Source: Rhodococcus sp. AW25M09 (lineage in GTDB: Bacteria; Actinomycetota; Actinomycetes; Mycobacteriales; Mycobacteriaceae). From it: DNA of 64,000 nucleotides. This document shows, one piece after another, positions 1-8,826 of the stretch. The stretch's first letter is position 1. Each line of letters begins with the position of its first letter. The translations under genes and the position numbers were made by a program. The notes beneath the pieces are model-generated. The model had not been told where the DNA came from, did not search any database, and worked only from the letters and a program-made list of their open reading frames with translations. The stretch covers positions 21,114 to 85,113 of the forward strand of contig NZ_CAPS01000069.1 in assembly GCF_000333955.1 (NCBI RefSeq), written 5' to 3'.

Positions 1-1498
1 GGATCGGTTCGTCCGACGCATTCAACGCGCAGATGAGACCTCCGGGTCGACGAAACGCGAGGCAGCCGGGAGGTGCTCCGTACCAATCGATTCCGACACC
101 GGTGAATTCCGGACGTAGAGCCCGCAGTTCGAAAGCTGTGCGGTACAGGCTCAGCATCGAATCGACATCTTCGAGTTGCGCTTCGGCAGTATGCCCGTCC
201 CACTCCGACGGCATCGGCAACCACGTGTCGGCGGCGGAGGAGAACCCGAACGGCGGCGTGTGACCCTCCCACGGCATCGGAACTCGGCAGCCGTCGCGAC
301 CTCGCTCGGCGTGCCCGGATCGCTCCCATACAGGATCCTGCAGCGCACTCTCGGGCAGCTGCACGTTGGGTAACCCCAGCTCGGCCCCGTTGTACACGAA
401 GATGGTTCCGGGAAGAGCCAATTCGACGAGGATCATCGCGCGGGCGCGGGCATGGCCTGCAACCCCGCCGCCGTACCTGGTGACCTCGCGCTCGACGTCG
501 TGATTCGACAACGTCCACGTGGGAGTACCGTCGACGAGTTCGACGGCAGCGAGTGAGTTCGAGATGGCGTCGCGGATGGTTTCGGCGTCGAAATCGACGC
601 TGGCCAAACGGAAGTTGAAGCCCAGGTGCAATTCGTCGGGCCTGATGTACTCGGAGAACCGAATGTTGTCCTGAACCCAGATCTCGCCGACGGTGACCGT
701 TCCGGGGAATTCGTCCATGACGGCTCTGATGCGTCGATGCAGGTCATGGACGTGGGGATTGTTGAACCGTGGATCGTCGTCGTCGTTCTTCATCAACGCA
801 TTGAGCTCGAGACTCATGTCGGCCAGCTCCGCCGGTTTGGCCATGCCATGGGCCACGTCGAGCCGGAATCCGTCGACGCCGCGGGAGAGCCAGAATCTCA
901 GCGTGCGCGCGAAGTCGTCGAACACCTCGGGGTTGTCCCAGTTCAGATCCGGTTGCTCGGGCGCGAAGATGTGTAGGTACCACTGCCCGGGCGTGCCGTC
1001 GGGCTCGGTGATGCGGGTCCAGGCCGGGCCGCCGAAAATGCTGGGCCAATTGTTCGGTGGCTGCGATCCGTCGTCGCCGCGTCCGTCGCGAAAAATATAT
1101 CGGGCGCGCTCGGCCCCGGCGGGTGGTGCGGTCAGGGCAGACCGAAACCACGGGTGCTCGACGCTGGTGTGATTGGGTACCAGATCCATCGTGACCTTGA
1201 TGTCTCGCGCATGAGCTTCGTCGACCAGCGCGTCGAATATCTCGAGGCTTCCGAACATGGGGTCGATGTCGCGAGGATCGGACACGTCGTACCCGTGATC
1301 GGCCATGGGTGACCGAGTGATCGGGCCGATCCAGACCGCGTCGATACCCAGCAGCTCGAGATATCCGAGTTTGTCTCGAATGCCGTCGAGGTCACCGATA
1401 CCGTCACCGTTGGAGTCCGCGAACGACCGGGGATAGATCTGATAGAAGACGGCGTTCTGCCACCACAACAACTCGGAGCTCTCGATCGGATCGGTCAC
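1..1498 (-). CDS. aglA: GH13 alpha-glucosidase, 3' end cut by window edge
   Basis: Cytoplasmic glycoside hydrolase family 13 enzyme, probably an alpha-1,4/1,6-glucosidase acting on maltose, isomaltose or trehalose-type sugars. About 499 codons are visible; family members are usually 530-580 residues, so only the end of the C-terminal domain is missing. The N-terminus (WWQNAVFYQIYPRSF) is typical. The catalytic barrel motifs are present in order: MDLVPNHTS, GFRLDVAHG with the Asp nucleophile, GEIW with the acid/base Glu, and SNHDVER with the third Asp. The GTG start at 1498 has no Shine-Dalgarno sequence and an inverted repeat lies directly before it, so a leaderless transcript is possible. 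It is divergent from the cupin gene and has the same neighbours as aglA (Rv2471) in mycobacteria. Family is certain; exact substrate is not. Confidence 0.88.
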   Translation of the reverse strand, partial: MTDPIESSELLWWQNAVFYQIYPRSFADSNGDGIGDLDGIRDKLGYLELLGIDAVWIGPITRSPMADHGYDVSDPRDIDPMFGSLEIFDALVDEAHARDIKVTMDLVPNHTSVEHPWFRSALTAPPAGAERARYIFRDGRGDDGSQPPNNWPSIFGGPAWTRITEPDGTPGQWYLHIFAPEQPDLNWDNPEVFDDFARTLRFWLSRGVDGFRLDVAHGMAKPAELADMSLELNALMKNDDDDPRFNNPHVHDLHRRIRAVMDEFPGTVTVGEIWVQDNIRFSEYIRPDELHLGFNFRLASVDFDAETIRDAISNSLAAVELVDGTPTWTLSNHDVEREVTRYGGGVAGHARARAMILVELALPGTIFVYNGAELGLPNVQLPESALQDPVWERSGHAERGRDGCRVPMPWEGHTPPFGFSSAADTWLPMPSEWDGHTAEAQLEDVDSMLSLYRTAFELRALRPEFTGVGIDWYGAPPGCLAFRRPGGLICALNASDEPI

Positions 1499-1501
1499 AA
1501 G

Positions 1502-1515
1502 TGGCAATAGTGCCA
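1502..1515. promoter_or_regulatory. Inverted repeat at the alpha-glucosidase start, possible operator
   Basis: TGGCA-ATAG-TGCCA, a perfect 5-bp inverted repeat, ends 3 bp before the GTG start of the alpha-glucosidase. It occupies the place where a ribosome binding site would normally be. A role as a repressor site is inference; no regulator gene is adjacent. The rest of the 1499-1709 interval between the two divergent genes shows nothing else I can name. Confidence 0.3.
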
Positions 1516-1709
1516 AACGAACGGCTGCGGAACGATTCAGGGGCGCTGAGGCTCATGGGTCTGCGGCGCTACCGGTCGATGCCGAGTAAAGAATTGTTCT
1601 CATTCACATGACCGACACGTGCCTGTTCCTTTGGAAAGTGTTGTATGTTCTGCTTCTGTTACCAGCTGCGGCATGTGCCGCGCCCGAGGGTGAGGACTCG
1701 ACGGAAGCC

Positions 1710-2180
1710 ATGACCACTTCTCCCATCGAAGCCGTTCGGCTCGGCGATATCGCGCTCGACGACAGCCCCATCGAGCCGGCGTGGATCCTCGAAGGCAACC
1801 CCCAGGCGCGCGTCGCCGAGTGGTCGAAGAGCATCGACGGCACCACCACCACCAATGTCTGGGACTGCACTGCCGGACGCTTCCGCTGGTACTTCTCGGT
1901 GGACGAGATCGTGCACATCATGGACGGCTCGGTGACCGTCTCCAGCGACGACCACGCGCCGCACACGCTGGTTGCAGGCGACGCTGCACTGTTCCGTGCA
2001 GGCACCTGGTCGGAGTGGCACGTGGAGAACTATGTGCGCAAGCACGCCATTCTGCGCCAGCACCTGCCAGGGCCGCTGTCCTTCGCTCTCAAGGTCGCCG
2101 GGTCGCTCCGCAGCCGCAGCCGCATCGGCAAGCTCAAGACCGGCGGCGCACAGAGCCCGCAGCGCGCCGGGTCGCTGTAG
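1710..2180 (+). CDS. Cupin domain protein (cupin_3-like)
   Basis: Small single-domain beta-barrel protein of about 156 residues. The core runs through FSVDEIVHIMDGSVTV, then LVAGDAALFRAGTWSEWHVEN, which resembles the cupin_3 / DUF861 family, in which the ligand-binding barrel is often linked to small-molecule or (S)-ureidoglycolate-like chemistry. A basic, serine-rich tail follows (RSRSRIGKLKTGG). I chose ATG 1710 because the conserved part begins there. An in-frame ATG at 1608 would add 34 residues looking like a lipoprotein signal peptide (LLLLPAAAC), but has no ribosome binding site. Function unknown. It converges on the globin gene with only 12 bp between. Confidence 0.7.
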   Translation: MTTSPIEAVRLGDIALDDSPIEPAWILEGNPQARVAEWSKSIDGTTTTNVWDCTAGRFRWYFSVDEIVHIMDGSVTVSSDDHAPHTLVAGDAALFRAGTWSEWHVENYVRKHAILRQHLPGPLSFALKVAGSLRSRSRIGKLKTGGAQSPQRAGSL

Positions 2181-2192
2181 CTTCTCGGCTGC

Positions 2193-2588
2193 TCAGACAG
2201 CCGAGTTCATCATCGAGTTCGCGGCCATCTCCATGTACTCGGTGAGCTGCGCACGGTGTGCCGAGTCCAGTACCGACGCGTCGATCGATCCGATTGCGAT
2301 GTGCATGCATCGAAGCCATGCGTCTCTTTCCATCGGGCCGATCCGAAAAGGATTGTGACGCATCCTCAACCGCGGATGACCCCGTTCGTCCGAATACGTC
2401 CGGGGACCACCCCAGTACTGCTCGAGGAACATCCGCATCCGCCGTTCGGCCGGTCCGAGATCCTCCTCGGGGTACAGCGGACGCACAATCTCGTCCTTGG
2501 CGACTTCCTCGTAGAACTTCGCTGTGAGTGACCGGAACGTATCGGCACCGCCGACCGCGTCGTAGAAGGTCTGCTGCGGTTCGGTCAT
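2193..2588 (-). CDS. glbO: Group II truncated haemoglobin (trHbO)
   Basis: A 131-residue haem protein of the 2-over-2 globin fold, cytoplasmic or membrane-associated, thought to handle oxygen or reactive nitrogen/peroxide chemistry. Visible family features: AKFYEEV (helix B tyrosine), LYPEEDL (CD-region tyrosine), [10 protein letters not shown], the F-helix stretch [11 protein letters not shown], and DAWLRCMH with the G8 tryptophan. The start at ATG 2588 follows a purine-rich AGAAAG; a GTG directly before it (2591) is an alternative. It lies between the cupin gene (convergent) and mscS (same strand, 62 bp upstream). The equivalent of Rv2470 in mycobacteria. Confidence 0.93.
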   Translation of the reverse strand: MTEPQQTFYDAVGGADTFRSLTAKFYEEVAKDEIVRPLYPEEDLGPAERRMRMFLEQYWGGPRTYSDERGHPRLRMRHNPFRIGPMERDAWLRCMHIAIGSIDASVLDSAHRAQLTEYMEMAANSMMNSAV

Positions 2589-2650
2589 CACACTCTTTCT
2601 TCTGGGTCTGCGGCTCGCTCTGATCGGCGTCGCTCGCAATCATCGTCTCT

Positions 2651-3628
2651 TCAGTTGTCTTGGTCCGCCGCGACCCCTCTCGGGCGTCCCAATGCATACG
2701 GTGCCTTGATGCCGGCGTCGTCGAATGCTTCGAGGATGTCCTTGTGGAGGCGGCGCTGTACGGCCCATTGGCGTCCGGGGCGCGTTTTGATCGTGATTCG
2801 GATGGTGACGGTGTCCGAGCTGACTGCGTTGACTCCGAGCATCTGGGGCGGTTCGAGGATGTCGCTGTCGAAGTCGCCGGACTTCACCAACGACAGCGCG
2901 GTGCGATCGGCCACCGCGCAGGCCTCCTCGATGTTCGCGGTGTGCGAGACGGGCAGATCCAGAACGGCGACTGCGAAGCCCTGGCTCATGTTGCCCACCC
3001 TGAGCACTTCGCCGTTGCGGCAGTACCAGACGGTGCCGGGGATATCTCTGATCGTCGTGACCCGCAAACCGACGCTCTCGACGGTGCCGGTGGCCTCACC
3101 GAGGTCGACGACGTCGCCGACGCCGTATTGATCCTCGAGCAGCATGAAGATGCCGGACAGGAAATCTCGAACCAGGTTCTGCGCACCGAATCCGAGTGCC
3201 ACACCCACGATTCCCGCCGATGCGATGAACGGTGCCACGTTGATGCCGACCACATCGAGAACCGAGAGGACGAACCAGGCGAGAATCATGACCGAGACGG
3301 CCGACTTGAGTACCGACCCGATCGTGTTCGCCCGTTGTTTGCGACGTTCGTTGAGAATGGCACCTTGCACGGTGCTCGAAGACCGGTCGCGCAGCGGACG
3401 GAGCAACATCGGGGACTTGCCGACCTCGTTGCGGGTGAAGCGGGCGATCATCCTGTGCAGGACGAGGCGCAGCACGATGGCGAGGGCCAGATAGCCGAGA
3501 ATCTGCAGCGGACGATCGACCAACCAGTCGCGTCCGGTGTCCGTCAGCTCGAACGCTCGGGTGTCGAGGTCTCGAAGCAAAGACAGATCGGGAAGGGGCG
3601 ATGCGGACAGAAAGGTTGATGCAGACAC
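2651..3628 (-). CDS. MscS-family mechanosensitive ion channel
   Basis: A 325-residue membrane channel that would release solutes on hypo-osmotic shock. Hydrophobic helices are visible at about residues 38-58, 107-130 and 135-165. The third contains the MscS pore signature ASAGIVGVALGFGAQNLVRD, followed by FMLEDQYGVGDVV-like sequence (GIFMLLEDQYGVGDVVD) that opens the beta domain, then VGLRVTTIRDIPGTVWYCRNGE, the usual MscS beta-domain motif. The length fits the small MscS subgroup. The GTG start at 3628 has a weak ribosome binding site. The 200 bp up to the divergent HNH gene shows no other gene. An osmotic valve in the same window as an ectoine system is suggestive, but the two are 40 kb apart. 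Confidence 0.9.
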   Translation of the reverse strand: MSASTFLSASPLPDLSLLRDLDTRAFELTDTGRDWLVDRPLQILGYLALAIVLRLVLHRMIARFTRNEVGKSPMLLRPLRDRSSSTVQGAILNERRKQRANTIGSVLKSAVSVMILAWFVLSVLDVVGINVAPFIASAGIVGVALGFGAQNLVRDFLSGIFMLLEDQYGVGDVVDLGEATGTVESVGLRVTTIRDIPGTVWYCRNGEVLRVGNMSQGFAVAVLDLPVSHTANIEEACAVADRTALSLVKSGDFDSDILEPPQMLGVNAVSSDTVTIRITIKTRPGRQWAVQRRLHKDILEAFDDAGIKAPYALGRPRGVAADQDN

Positions 3629-3831
3629 CCGAAGAGTCTACGGAGACGCAGAATTCTTGCCAGTCCCGCAGCGCAGGTGGCCACCTGTGGGCGCGAAGAC
3701 GCGCAATGTTCACCGATCGGCAACAGAGAATGCCCGGAAAAAGGCTGTGCGCGGGCGGTGTATTCGTGTTCCACTGTGACTCGTGTTCCACGCAAGCCAT
3801 GCGCGGGCGCCGACTGCTTCTGGAGTAACGC

Positions 3832-4494
3832 ATGAAGAACTCGCAACACCGCCATCGACAACTCCCGCCCACTGAGGGCCGCACCACGCACGACCAGCGT
3901 GAGACGGCCTCGGGGGCTTCTCCGCTGCGCGTGGTGCCGACGGCCCACGATGCCACGGGCGACGACGCCGTACCGGCGTGGGTCAAACGCCGTGTGCTGC
4001 TCCTCAACGCCACATTCGAACCACTGACCGCGCTTCCGATGCGCCGGGCGGTGGTTCTTCTCGTTTGTGGGAAGGCCGACGTGGTGCACGACGATCCGGA
4101 GGGGCCGTTCATCAGATCGGCCGACTTCTCGGTGCAGGTGCCGTCGGTGATCAGGCTGCGGACGTTCGTCCGAGTGCCGTATCGAGCTCGAGTGCCCATG
4201 ACGCGCGCCGCTCTGATGCATCGCGACCGATTCCGGTGCGCGTACTGCGGGAGCAAGGCCGAGACGGTCGACCACGTGGTGCCGCGCAGCCGAGGAGGCG
4301 GCCACTCGTGGGAGAACTGTGTCGCGTGTTGTGCCTCCTGCAACCATCGCAAGGCCGACAAACTGCTCAGCGAGATCGGCTGGACGCTCCGGGCGCAACT
4401 GGTGCCGCCGAAGGGGCCACATTGGCGTCTGCTGGCGACGACGAAGGAGTTGGACCCGAGTTGGCTGGCCTATCTCGGTGAAGGTGCTGCCTGA
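3832..4494 (+). CDS. HNH endonuclease domain protein
   Basis: A 220-residue protein with a disordered N-terminal 45 residues, then a conserved actinobacterial segment (RVLLLNATFEPL, RRAVVLLVCGKADVV) and a C-terminal HNH nuclease domain. The HNH core is clear: CAYCG, then VDHVVPRSRGG, W-E-N, and CCASCNHRKAD, giving two CxxC pairs for zinc and the His-Asn-His triad. This family is chromosomal and widespread in Actinobacteria, next to the same neighbours (Rv2469c position); it is not a restriction enzyme with an adjacent methylase here. Its DNA target is unknown. Start ATG 3832 has GGAG nine bases upstream. Confidence 0.88.
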   Translation: MKNSQHRHRQLPPTEGRTTHDQRETASGASPLRVVPTAHDATGDDAVPAWVKRRVLLLNATFEPLTALPMRRAVVLLVCGKADVVHDDPEGPFIRSADFSVQVPSVIRLRTFVRVPYRARVPMTRAALMHRDRFRCAYCGSKAETVDHVVPRSRGGGHSWENCVACCASCNHRKADKLLSEIGWTLRAQLVPPKGPHWRLLATTKELDPSWLAYLGEGAA

Positions 4495-4575
4495 GGTCGA
4501 CCTGTCTGCACATTTCGGTCACAACACCGGGCCCGACGTGGTCCGAAGCGCAATTGTCGACTAACGTCACACCCT

Positions 4576-4827
4576 GTGAGCATTTTCGAGACCACGCTGA
4601 TATTCGTGGTGATTCCGGTTGCGGTGATCGGACTCATCGGCGCGTTGTCCTACCTGACCGACAAGCAGCCCGGTATGGATGTTCCTCCCTACCGACTGAC
4701 GGACGAGTGGACGCGCGAGCCATTGCTGTGGAGCGCTACGGACGAGGTGACTCCCTTCGGAGGCCACGGATCGCACGACGCCGACGCAGCCGATTCGATC
4801 GGAGGTGCGGCAAGTGGCAAGTGGTGA
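4576..4827 (+). CDS. Small single-pass membrane protein, probable cytochrome oxidase subunit CtaJ
   Basis: An 83-residue protein with one N-terminal transmembrane helix (about residues 7-27, TTLIFVVIPVAVIGLIGALS) and a hydrophilic tail containing PPYRL and W-x3-PLLW. This architecture, and its place beside the HNH and DUF5130 genes, match small proteins annotated in Actinobacteria as the aa3-type oxidase accessory subunit CtaJ of the respiratory supercomplex. That identity is recalled, not proven here. GTG 4576 is the start; the gene overlaps the following one by 14 bases, suggesting translational coupling. Confidence 0.6.
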   Translation: MSIFETTLIFVVIPVAVIGLIGALSYLTDKQPGMDVPPYRLTDEWTREPLLWSATDEVTPFGGHGSHDADAADSIGGAASGKW

Positions 4828-5290
4828 ACTCGTCCGCAGTGACATCAACGAAGAAGATCTGCCGTTCGGCGCTGCACTGACTTCGAGCGGTCGCGTCTCG
4901 GTTGCTCACGAGTTCGGGACGGCAAATCCCGAGCACCTGCCGTTCGCGACTGAGGAACTGGTCGCGCTCGATGACGCGCTGATCGAGGCGACGCGGCAGA
5001 CCAAGATTCGGTTCAACATCTACATCGGTGATCTCGGCGACGATCCGGCCGCGGGTGCAGAATCGGTGTTTCCCAGCACGCCCGACGCCATTCGATCGGT
5101 TCTGATTGCCGTCGACCCCAATCGGCACGCTCTGGAGATCCGCAGTGGCAAGCGAGTGTCCAACCGGGCAACCGATCGTGTTGCGCAGTTGGGCGTGACG
5201 GCCGCGCTCGGCCCGTTCCGCGACGGTAACCTCATCGACGGTCTCGTCACGTCCATACGGGTGATGGCGGCGTCCATCCTCAGTCCCTAG
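4814..5290 (+). CDS. DUF5130 family protein
   Basis: A 158-residue protein equivalent in position to Rv2468c. The core (TRQTKIRFNIYIGDLG, then SVLIAVDPNRHALEIRSGK and DGNLIDGLVTSIRVM) resembles the alpha/beta fold of TPM-domain proteins, which are membrane-linked proteins of uncertain function. No signal peptide or transmembrane helix is visible. GTG 4814 was chosen because GGAGG lies at 4801-4805 at ideal spacing; a GTG at 4805 in the same frame overlaps that site. It is coupled to the small membrane protein upstream and ends before a strong hairpin. Confidence 0.75.
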   Translation: MASGELVRSDINEEDLPFGAALTSSGRVSVAHEFGTANPEHLPFATEELVALDDALIEATRQTKIRFNIYIGDLGDDPAAGAESVFPSTPDAIRSVLIAVDPNRHALEIRSGKRVSNRATDRVAQLGVTAALGPFRDGNLIDGLVTSIRVMAASILSP

Positions 5291-5352
5291 CTGTTTCGGT
5301 ACCTGAGCACTTCGGTACCTGAACAACTGGCTCCGTCGGAGCGCATGCAACG

Positions 5353-5398
5353 GCAAGGGCCGGTTGCTTCACCTGTCGGTGATGCAACCGGCCCTTGC
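5353..5398. terminator. Long hairpin between convergent genes
   Basis: A perfect 15-bp inverted repeat (GCAAGGGCCGGTTGC at 5353-5367 and its complement at 5384-5398), extended inward by TCACC/GGTGA. It lies between the DUF5130 gene and pepN, which end towards each other, so it can serve as a terminator in both directions. It has no long T-run. Confidence 0.8.
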
Positions 5399-5415
5399 TG
5401 TCGATACCGGGGAGA

Positions 5416-8034
5416 TCAGCTCGCGTCGAACTCCCGCGCGGCGAGAGCCCGAACGATGCCGGCCCGACCCTCGATCACCAGGCGACGAAGTGCGGGAGGC
5501 AAGTCGCCGTCGAGGAACCGATCCGCTGCCGCCAGCGACTGCTCGTCGACCGACCAGGAGGGGTACAGCCCGATCACGACGGTCTGCGCGACCTCACTGG
5601 ACCGACGAGACCAGACGCCTTGGATGGCGTCGAAGTACCGGGCGACGTACGGCTCGAGGAGCTCGCCCTGGCCGGGGCCTGCGAATGCTCCGATGATCGA
5701 GCGCGCGGTGATGTTCGGTACGGCGTCGTCGTCGACCACTGTCGTCCACGCCTGTTCCTTGACCTCCGCGCTCGGACGTGAGGCTCGTGCGGCCGCGGCC
5801 GCACGGGCACCGGCAGCGGTGTTGTCCTTGCCCGCTTCGGCATCGATCACCGGCGAGTCGAGTCCGTCGGCATCGATTGCTCCGGCCGCTGCCAGCGCCG
5901 TGACGATCCGCCAGCGCAGATCGGTATCGACGCCGAGCCCGGCCAGGGATTGGCCGTCCACATCGCCGTCCAGTAGTGCGCGCAGCACCTCTACGTGGCG
6001 ATCACCGAGTTCTGAACCGGTGAGGGCGTTGACGAAGGCCAGCTGATGATCCGAGCCTGCCTCGGCGCCGCGGGCCAGTTCGAGCAGCGTGTCCGCGAAC
6101 TCGGGTGACCCGTGCTCTGCTGCCCATGCAGGATCGGCGTAGCTGTCGATTGCCGTCTTGGCTTGCGCCAGCAGACGTTGCACCACACCCACTTCGGTCT
6201 CACCGCCGATTCCGCGTTGAACCAGGGCCACGAAGTCCCGGGCCTTCATCTCTGCGGAGCGGGTCATCTCCCAGGCCGCCGACCAGGCGAGGGTGCGGGG
6301 GAGCGGTTCGGCGATGTCGCCGATGCGAGCAAGGAGCGTGTCGAGTGAATCCGGATCCAGCCGCACTGCGCAGTACGTCAGATCGTCGTCGTTGACCAGC
6401 ACCAACTTGCCGCGAGAGATACCGACCAGTGCGTCGACAGTCGTCGATTCGGCGGCCTCGAGATCGAGCTCGACGCGGTCGGTACGCACCAGCTTGCCAT
6501 CGACGTCGTCGTAGATGCCGACAGCGATGCGGTGGACTCTATGCTCGCCCGCACCTGGTGCTGCGCCCGTCTGTCGGACGGCGAAGCGGCTGAACTTGCC
6601 GTCGGCGTCGACGTCGAAATCCGGACTCAGCGTGTTCAGGCCGGTGGTGCGCAGCCACTGTGTACCCCAGTCCGAGAGGTCTCTACCCGACGACTTCTCC
6701 AGCGCGGCAAGCAGATCCGAGAAGGTGGCGTTGCCGAAGGCGTGATCGACGAAGTACGCCCGCAACCCGGCCAGGAAGTCTTCCTTGCCGACATAGGCCA
6801 CCAGCTGCTTGAGCACACTCGCGCCCTTGGCGTACGTGATGCCGTCGAAGTTGACCTCCACCGCGGCCAGGTCGGGGATGTCCGCCGCGATGGGGTGGGT
6901 CGAGGGCAGCTGGTCCTGCCGGTAGGCCCAGGCCTTCTCCACGTTGGCGAACGTGGTCCAAGCGTTGGTGTACTCGGTTGCCTCGGACTGACAGAGCACC
7001 GAGGCGAACGTGGCGAACGACTCGTTGAGCCACAGGTCGTTCCACCACGTCATCGTCACCAGATCGCCGAACCACATGTGCGCCATCTCGTGCAGCACGG
7101 TCTCGGCGCGACGTTCGTACGAGGCACGGGTCACCTTGGACCGAAAGACGTAATCCTCCAGGTACGTGACGGCACCGGCGTTCTCCATCGCGCCGGCATT
7201 GAACTCGGGTACGAACAGCTGGTCGTACTTGCCGAAGGCGTACGGGGTCCCGAAGTTCTCGTGGTAGAAACCGAAGCCCTGCTTGGTCTCGGTGAACAGT
7301 CGCTCCTCGTCCATGTGCTCGGCAAGCGATGCACGGCAGTAGATTCCGAGGGGAATCGTGCCGTGGTCGTCGGTGTACGAGTCGGTCCACTCTGCGTAAG
7401 GACCCGCGATCAGCGCGACGAGGTAGGTGCTCATCAGCGGTGTCGTATCGAACACGTGCTCGCCGGAGGCGGGCTCGGCCGCGTGCGCGGCATTGGAGAT
7501 GATGGTCCAACTCTCCGGCGCGGTGACCTTCAGATCGAAGGTCGCCTTGATGTCCGGTTGATCGAAGCAAGCGAACATGCGCTTGGCATCGGCCGTCTCG
7601 AACTGGGAGTACAGATACACCGAATCGTCCGACGGGTCGACGAACCGGTGCAGGCCCTCGCCGGTGTGCGAGTAAATGCAGTCCGCATCGATGACGAGCT
7701 CGTTGTGCTCGGCCAGATCCTCGAGTGCAATGCCCGTCGACTCGTCGTAGCTCGCGGTATCGAGTTCGGTGCCGTTGAGAGTCGCGGAACGGATCGAACT
7801 CGCAACGATGTCCACGAAACTCGACGCTCCGGCAGTAGCCGCGAACGTGATGGTGGTGAGCGAGCGGAACGTCTTCTCGCCGGGATTGCCCTCGCCGTCG
7901 GTGAGATCGAGAACGATCGCGTACTTCGTGTCCCCGATTATCGCCGAGCGTTCGGAGGCTTGGTCACGCGTCAGGTTGGGAGCAACCACTTCAGTCGACA
8001 CCTCTTCGTGTAGTTGTTGGGTAGTGCCGTCCAT
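5416..8034 (-). CDS. pepN: Aminopeptidase N (M1 family)
   Basis: Zinc metallopeptidase of 872 residues that removes N-terminal residues from peptides in the cytoplasm. M1 features are complete: the substrate-binding GAMENAG near residue 281, the zinc motif HEMAHMWFGDLV near residue 311, and the second zinc ligand in LWLNESFATF near residue 334. The C-terminal ERAP1-like helical domain fills the rest, and the length is normal for actinobacterial PepN. ATG 8034 starts directly in the conserved N-terminal region; no strong ribosome binding site is seen. It is divergent from the mycothiol reductase gene with a 113-bp shared upstream region, the same pairing as Rv2467/Rv2466c. Confidence 0.96.
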   Translation of the reverse strand: MDGTTQQLHEEVSTEVVAPNLTRDQASERSAIIGDTKYAIVLDLTDGEGNPGEKTFRSLTTITFAATAGASSFVDIVASSIRSATLNGTELDTASYDESTGIALEDLAEHNELVIDADCIYSHTGEGLHRFVDPSDDSVYLYSQFETADAKRMFACFDQPDIKATFDLKVTAPESWTIISNAAHAAEPASGEHVFDTTPLMSTYLVALIAGPYAEWTDSYTDDHGTIPLGIYCRASLAEHMDEERLFTETKQGFGFYHENFGTPYAFGKYDQLFVPEFNAGAMENAGAVTYLEDYVFRSKVTRASYERRAETVLHEMAHMWFGDLVTMTWWNDLWLNESFATFASVLCQSEATEYTNAWTTFANVEKAWAYRQDQLPSTHPIAADIPDLAAVEVNFDGITYAKGASVLKQLVAYVGKEDFLAGLRAYFVDHAFGNATFSDLLAALEKSSGRDLSDWGTQWLRTTGLNTLSPDFDVDADGKFSRFAVRQTGAAPGAGEHRVHRIAVGIYDDVDGKLVRTDRVELDLEAAESTTVDALVGISRGKLVLVNDDDLTYCAVRLDPDSLDTLLARIGDIAEPLPRTLAWSAAWEMTRSAEMKARDFVALVQRGIGGETEVGVVQRLLAQAKTAIDSYADPAWAAEHGSPEFADTLLELARGAEAGSDHQLAFVNALTGSELGDRHVEVLRALLDGDVDGQSLAGLGVDTDLRWRIVTALAAAGAIDADGLDSPVIDAEAGKDNTAAGARAAAAARASRPSAEVKEQAWTTVVDDDAVPNITARSIIGAFAGPGQGELLEPYVARYFDAIQGVWSRRSSEVAQTVVIGLYPSWSVDEQSLAAADRFLDGDLPPALRRLVIEGRAGIVRALAAREFDAS

Positions 8035-8147
8035 CCCATCACGTCACACGTAGCTCGCGCTGGCCGACGGGTAGCGCGGAATGTCTGCGCGGTGGGAGGT
8101 TGTTATGCACGAAGAGATGTTGACCTCGACTTCCAAGGAGTAGGACT

Positions 8148-8765
8148 GTGGCCGGTTCAGGACAGAAAGACACTGCGGATTTTTGGTTCGACCCACTGTG
8201 CCCGTGGTGCTGGATCACCTCGCGGTGGATTCTCGAAGTGCAGAAGGTACGAGATATCGACGTGAACCTGCACGTCATGAGCCTTGCCGTGCTCAACGAG
8301 GGCCGCGATCTGCCCGAGGAATACGCGGCGATGATGAAGAAGGCGTGGGGCCCGGTTCGCGTGGCGATCGCTGCAGCCAAGCTCGAGGGTGACGACATTC
8401 TCGCACCGCTGTACACGGCGATGGGAACGCGAATCCACAACGAGGGCAACAAGGATTTCGACGTCGTCATCGCAGAGTCCTTGGCCGAACTGGAGCTGCC
8501 GAGCGATCTCGCCGAGGCGGCGGACAGCACCGAGTACGACGAGGACCTGCGCACCAGCCATCACGCAGGGATGGACAAGGTGGGCCCCGACGTCGGTACC
8601 CCGACCATTCACGTCAACGGCGTCGCCTTCTTCGGCCCTGTCATCTCGCGGATCCCGCGGGGCGAAGAGGCAGGCAAGCTGTGGGACGCATCGGTGATCT
8701 TCGCGTCCTACCCGCACTTCTTCGAGCTCAAGCGCTCGCGGAACGAGGACCCGCAGTTCGACTGA
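8148..8765 (+). CDS. Mycothiol-dependent reductase, DsbA-like (Rv2466c type)
   Basis: A 205-residue thioredoxin-fold oxidoreductase. The active site is DPLCPWCW near residue 16, a CPWC motif, and the inserted helical domain of the DsbA/HCCA subgroup follows. The C-terminal part contains the cis-proline segment GTPTIHVNG. The close M. tuberculosis relative Rv2466c uses mycothiol and NADPH to reduce substrates and is induced by oxidative stress. A cytoplasmic location is expected because there is no signal peptide. GTG 8148 is preceded by AAGGAG eight bases upstream. Confidence 0.88.
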   Translation: MAGSGQKDTADFWFDPLCPWCWITSRWILEVQKVRDIDVNLHVMSLAVLNEGRDLPEEYAAMMKKAWGPVRVAIAAAKLEGDDILAPLYTAMGTRIHNEGNKDFDVVIAESLAELELPSDLAEAADSTEYDEDLRTSHHAGMDKVGPDVGTPTIHVNGVAFFGPVISRIPRGEEAGKLWDASVIFASYPHFFELKRSRNEDPQFD

Positions 8766-8773
8766 GAGCGCTG

Positions 8774-8823
8774 CCCCTCGTGCGTGGAAATTCGTAGCAG
8801 GAGTCGAAGTTCCGCGCACGGGG
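8774..8823. terminator. Hairpin between convergent genes
   Basis: An imperfect inverted repeat of about 19 bp per arm (CCCCTCGTGCGTGGAAATTC against GAAGTTCCGCGCACGGGG) lies exactly between the convergent ends of the mycothiol reductase and DUF429 genes. It is a likely two-way terminator without a clear T-run. Confidence 0.6.
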
Positions 8824-8826
8824 ATG

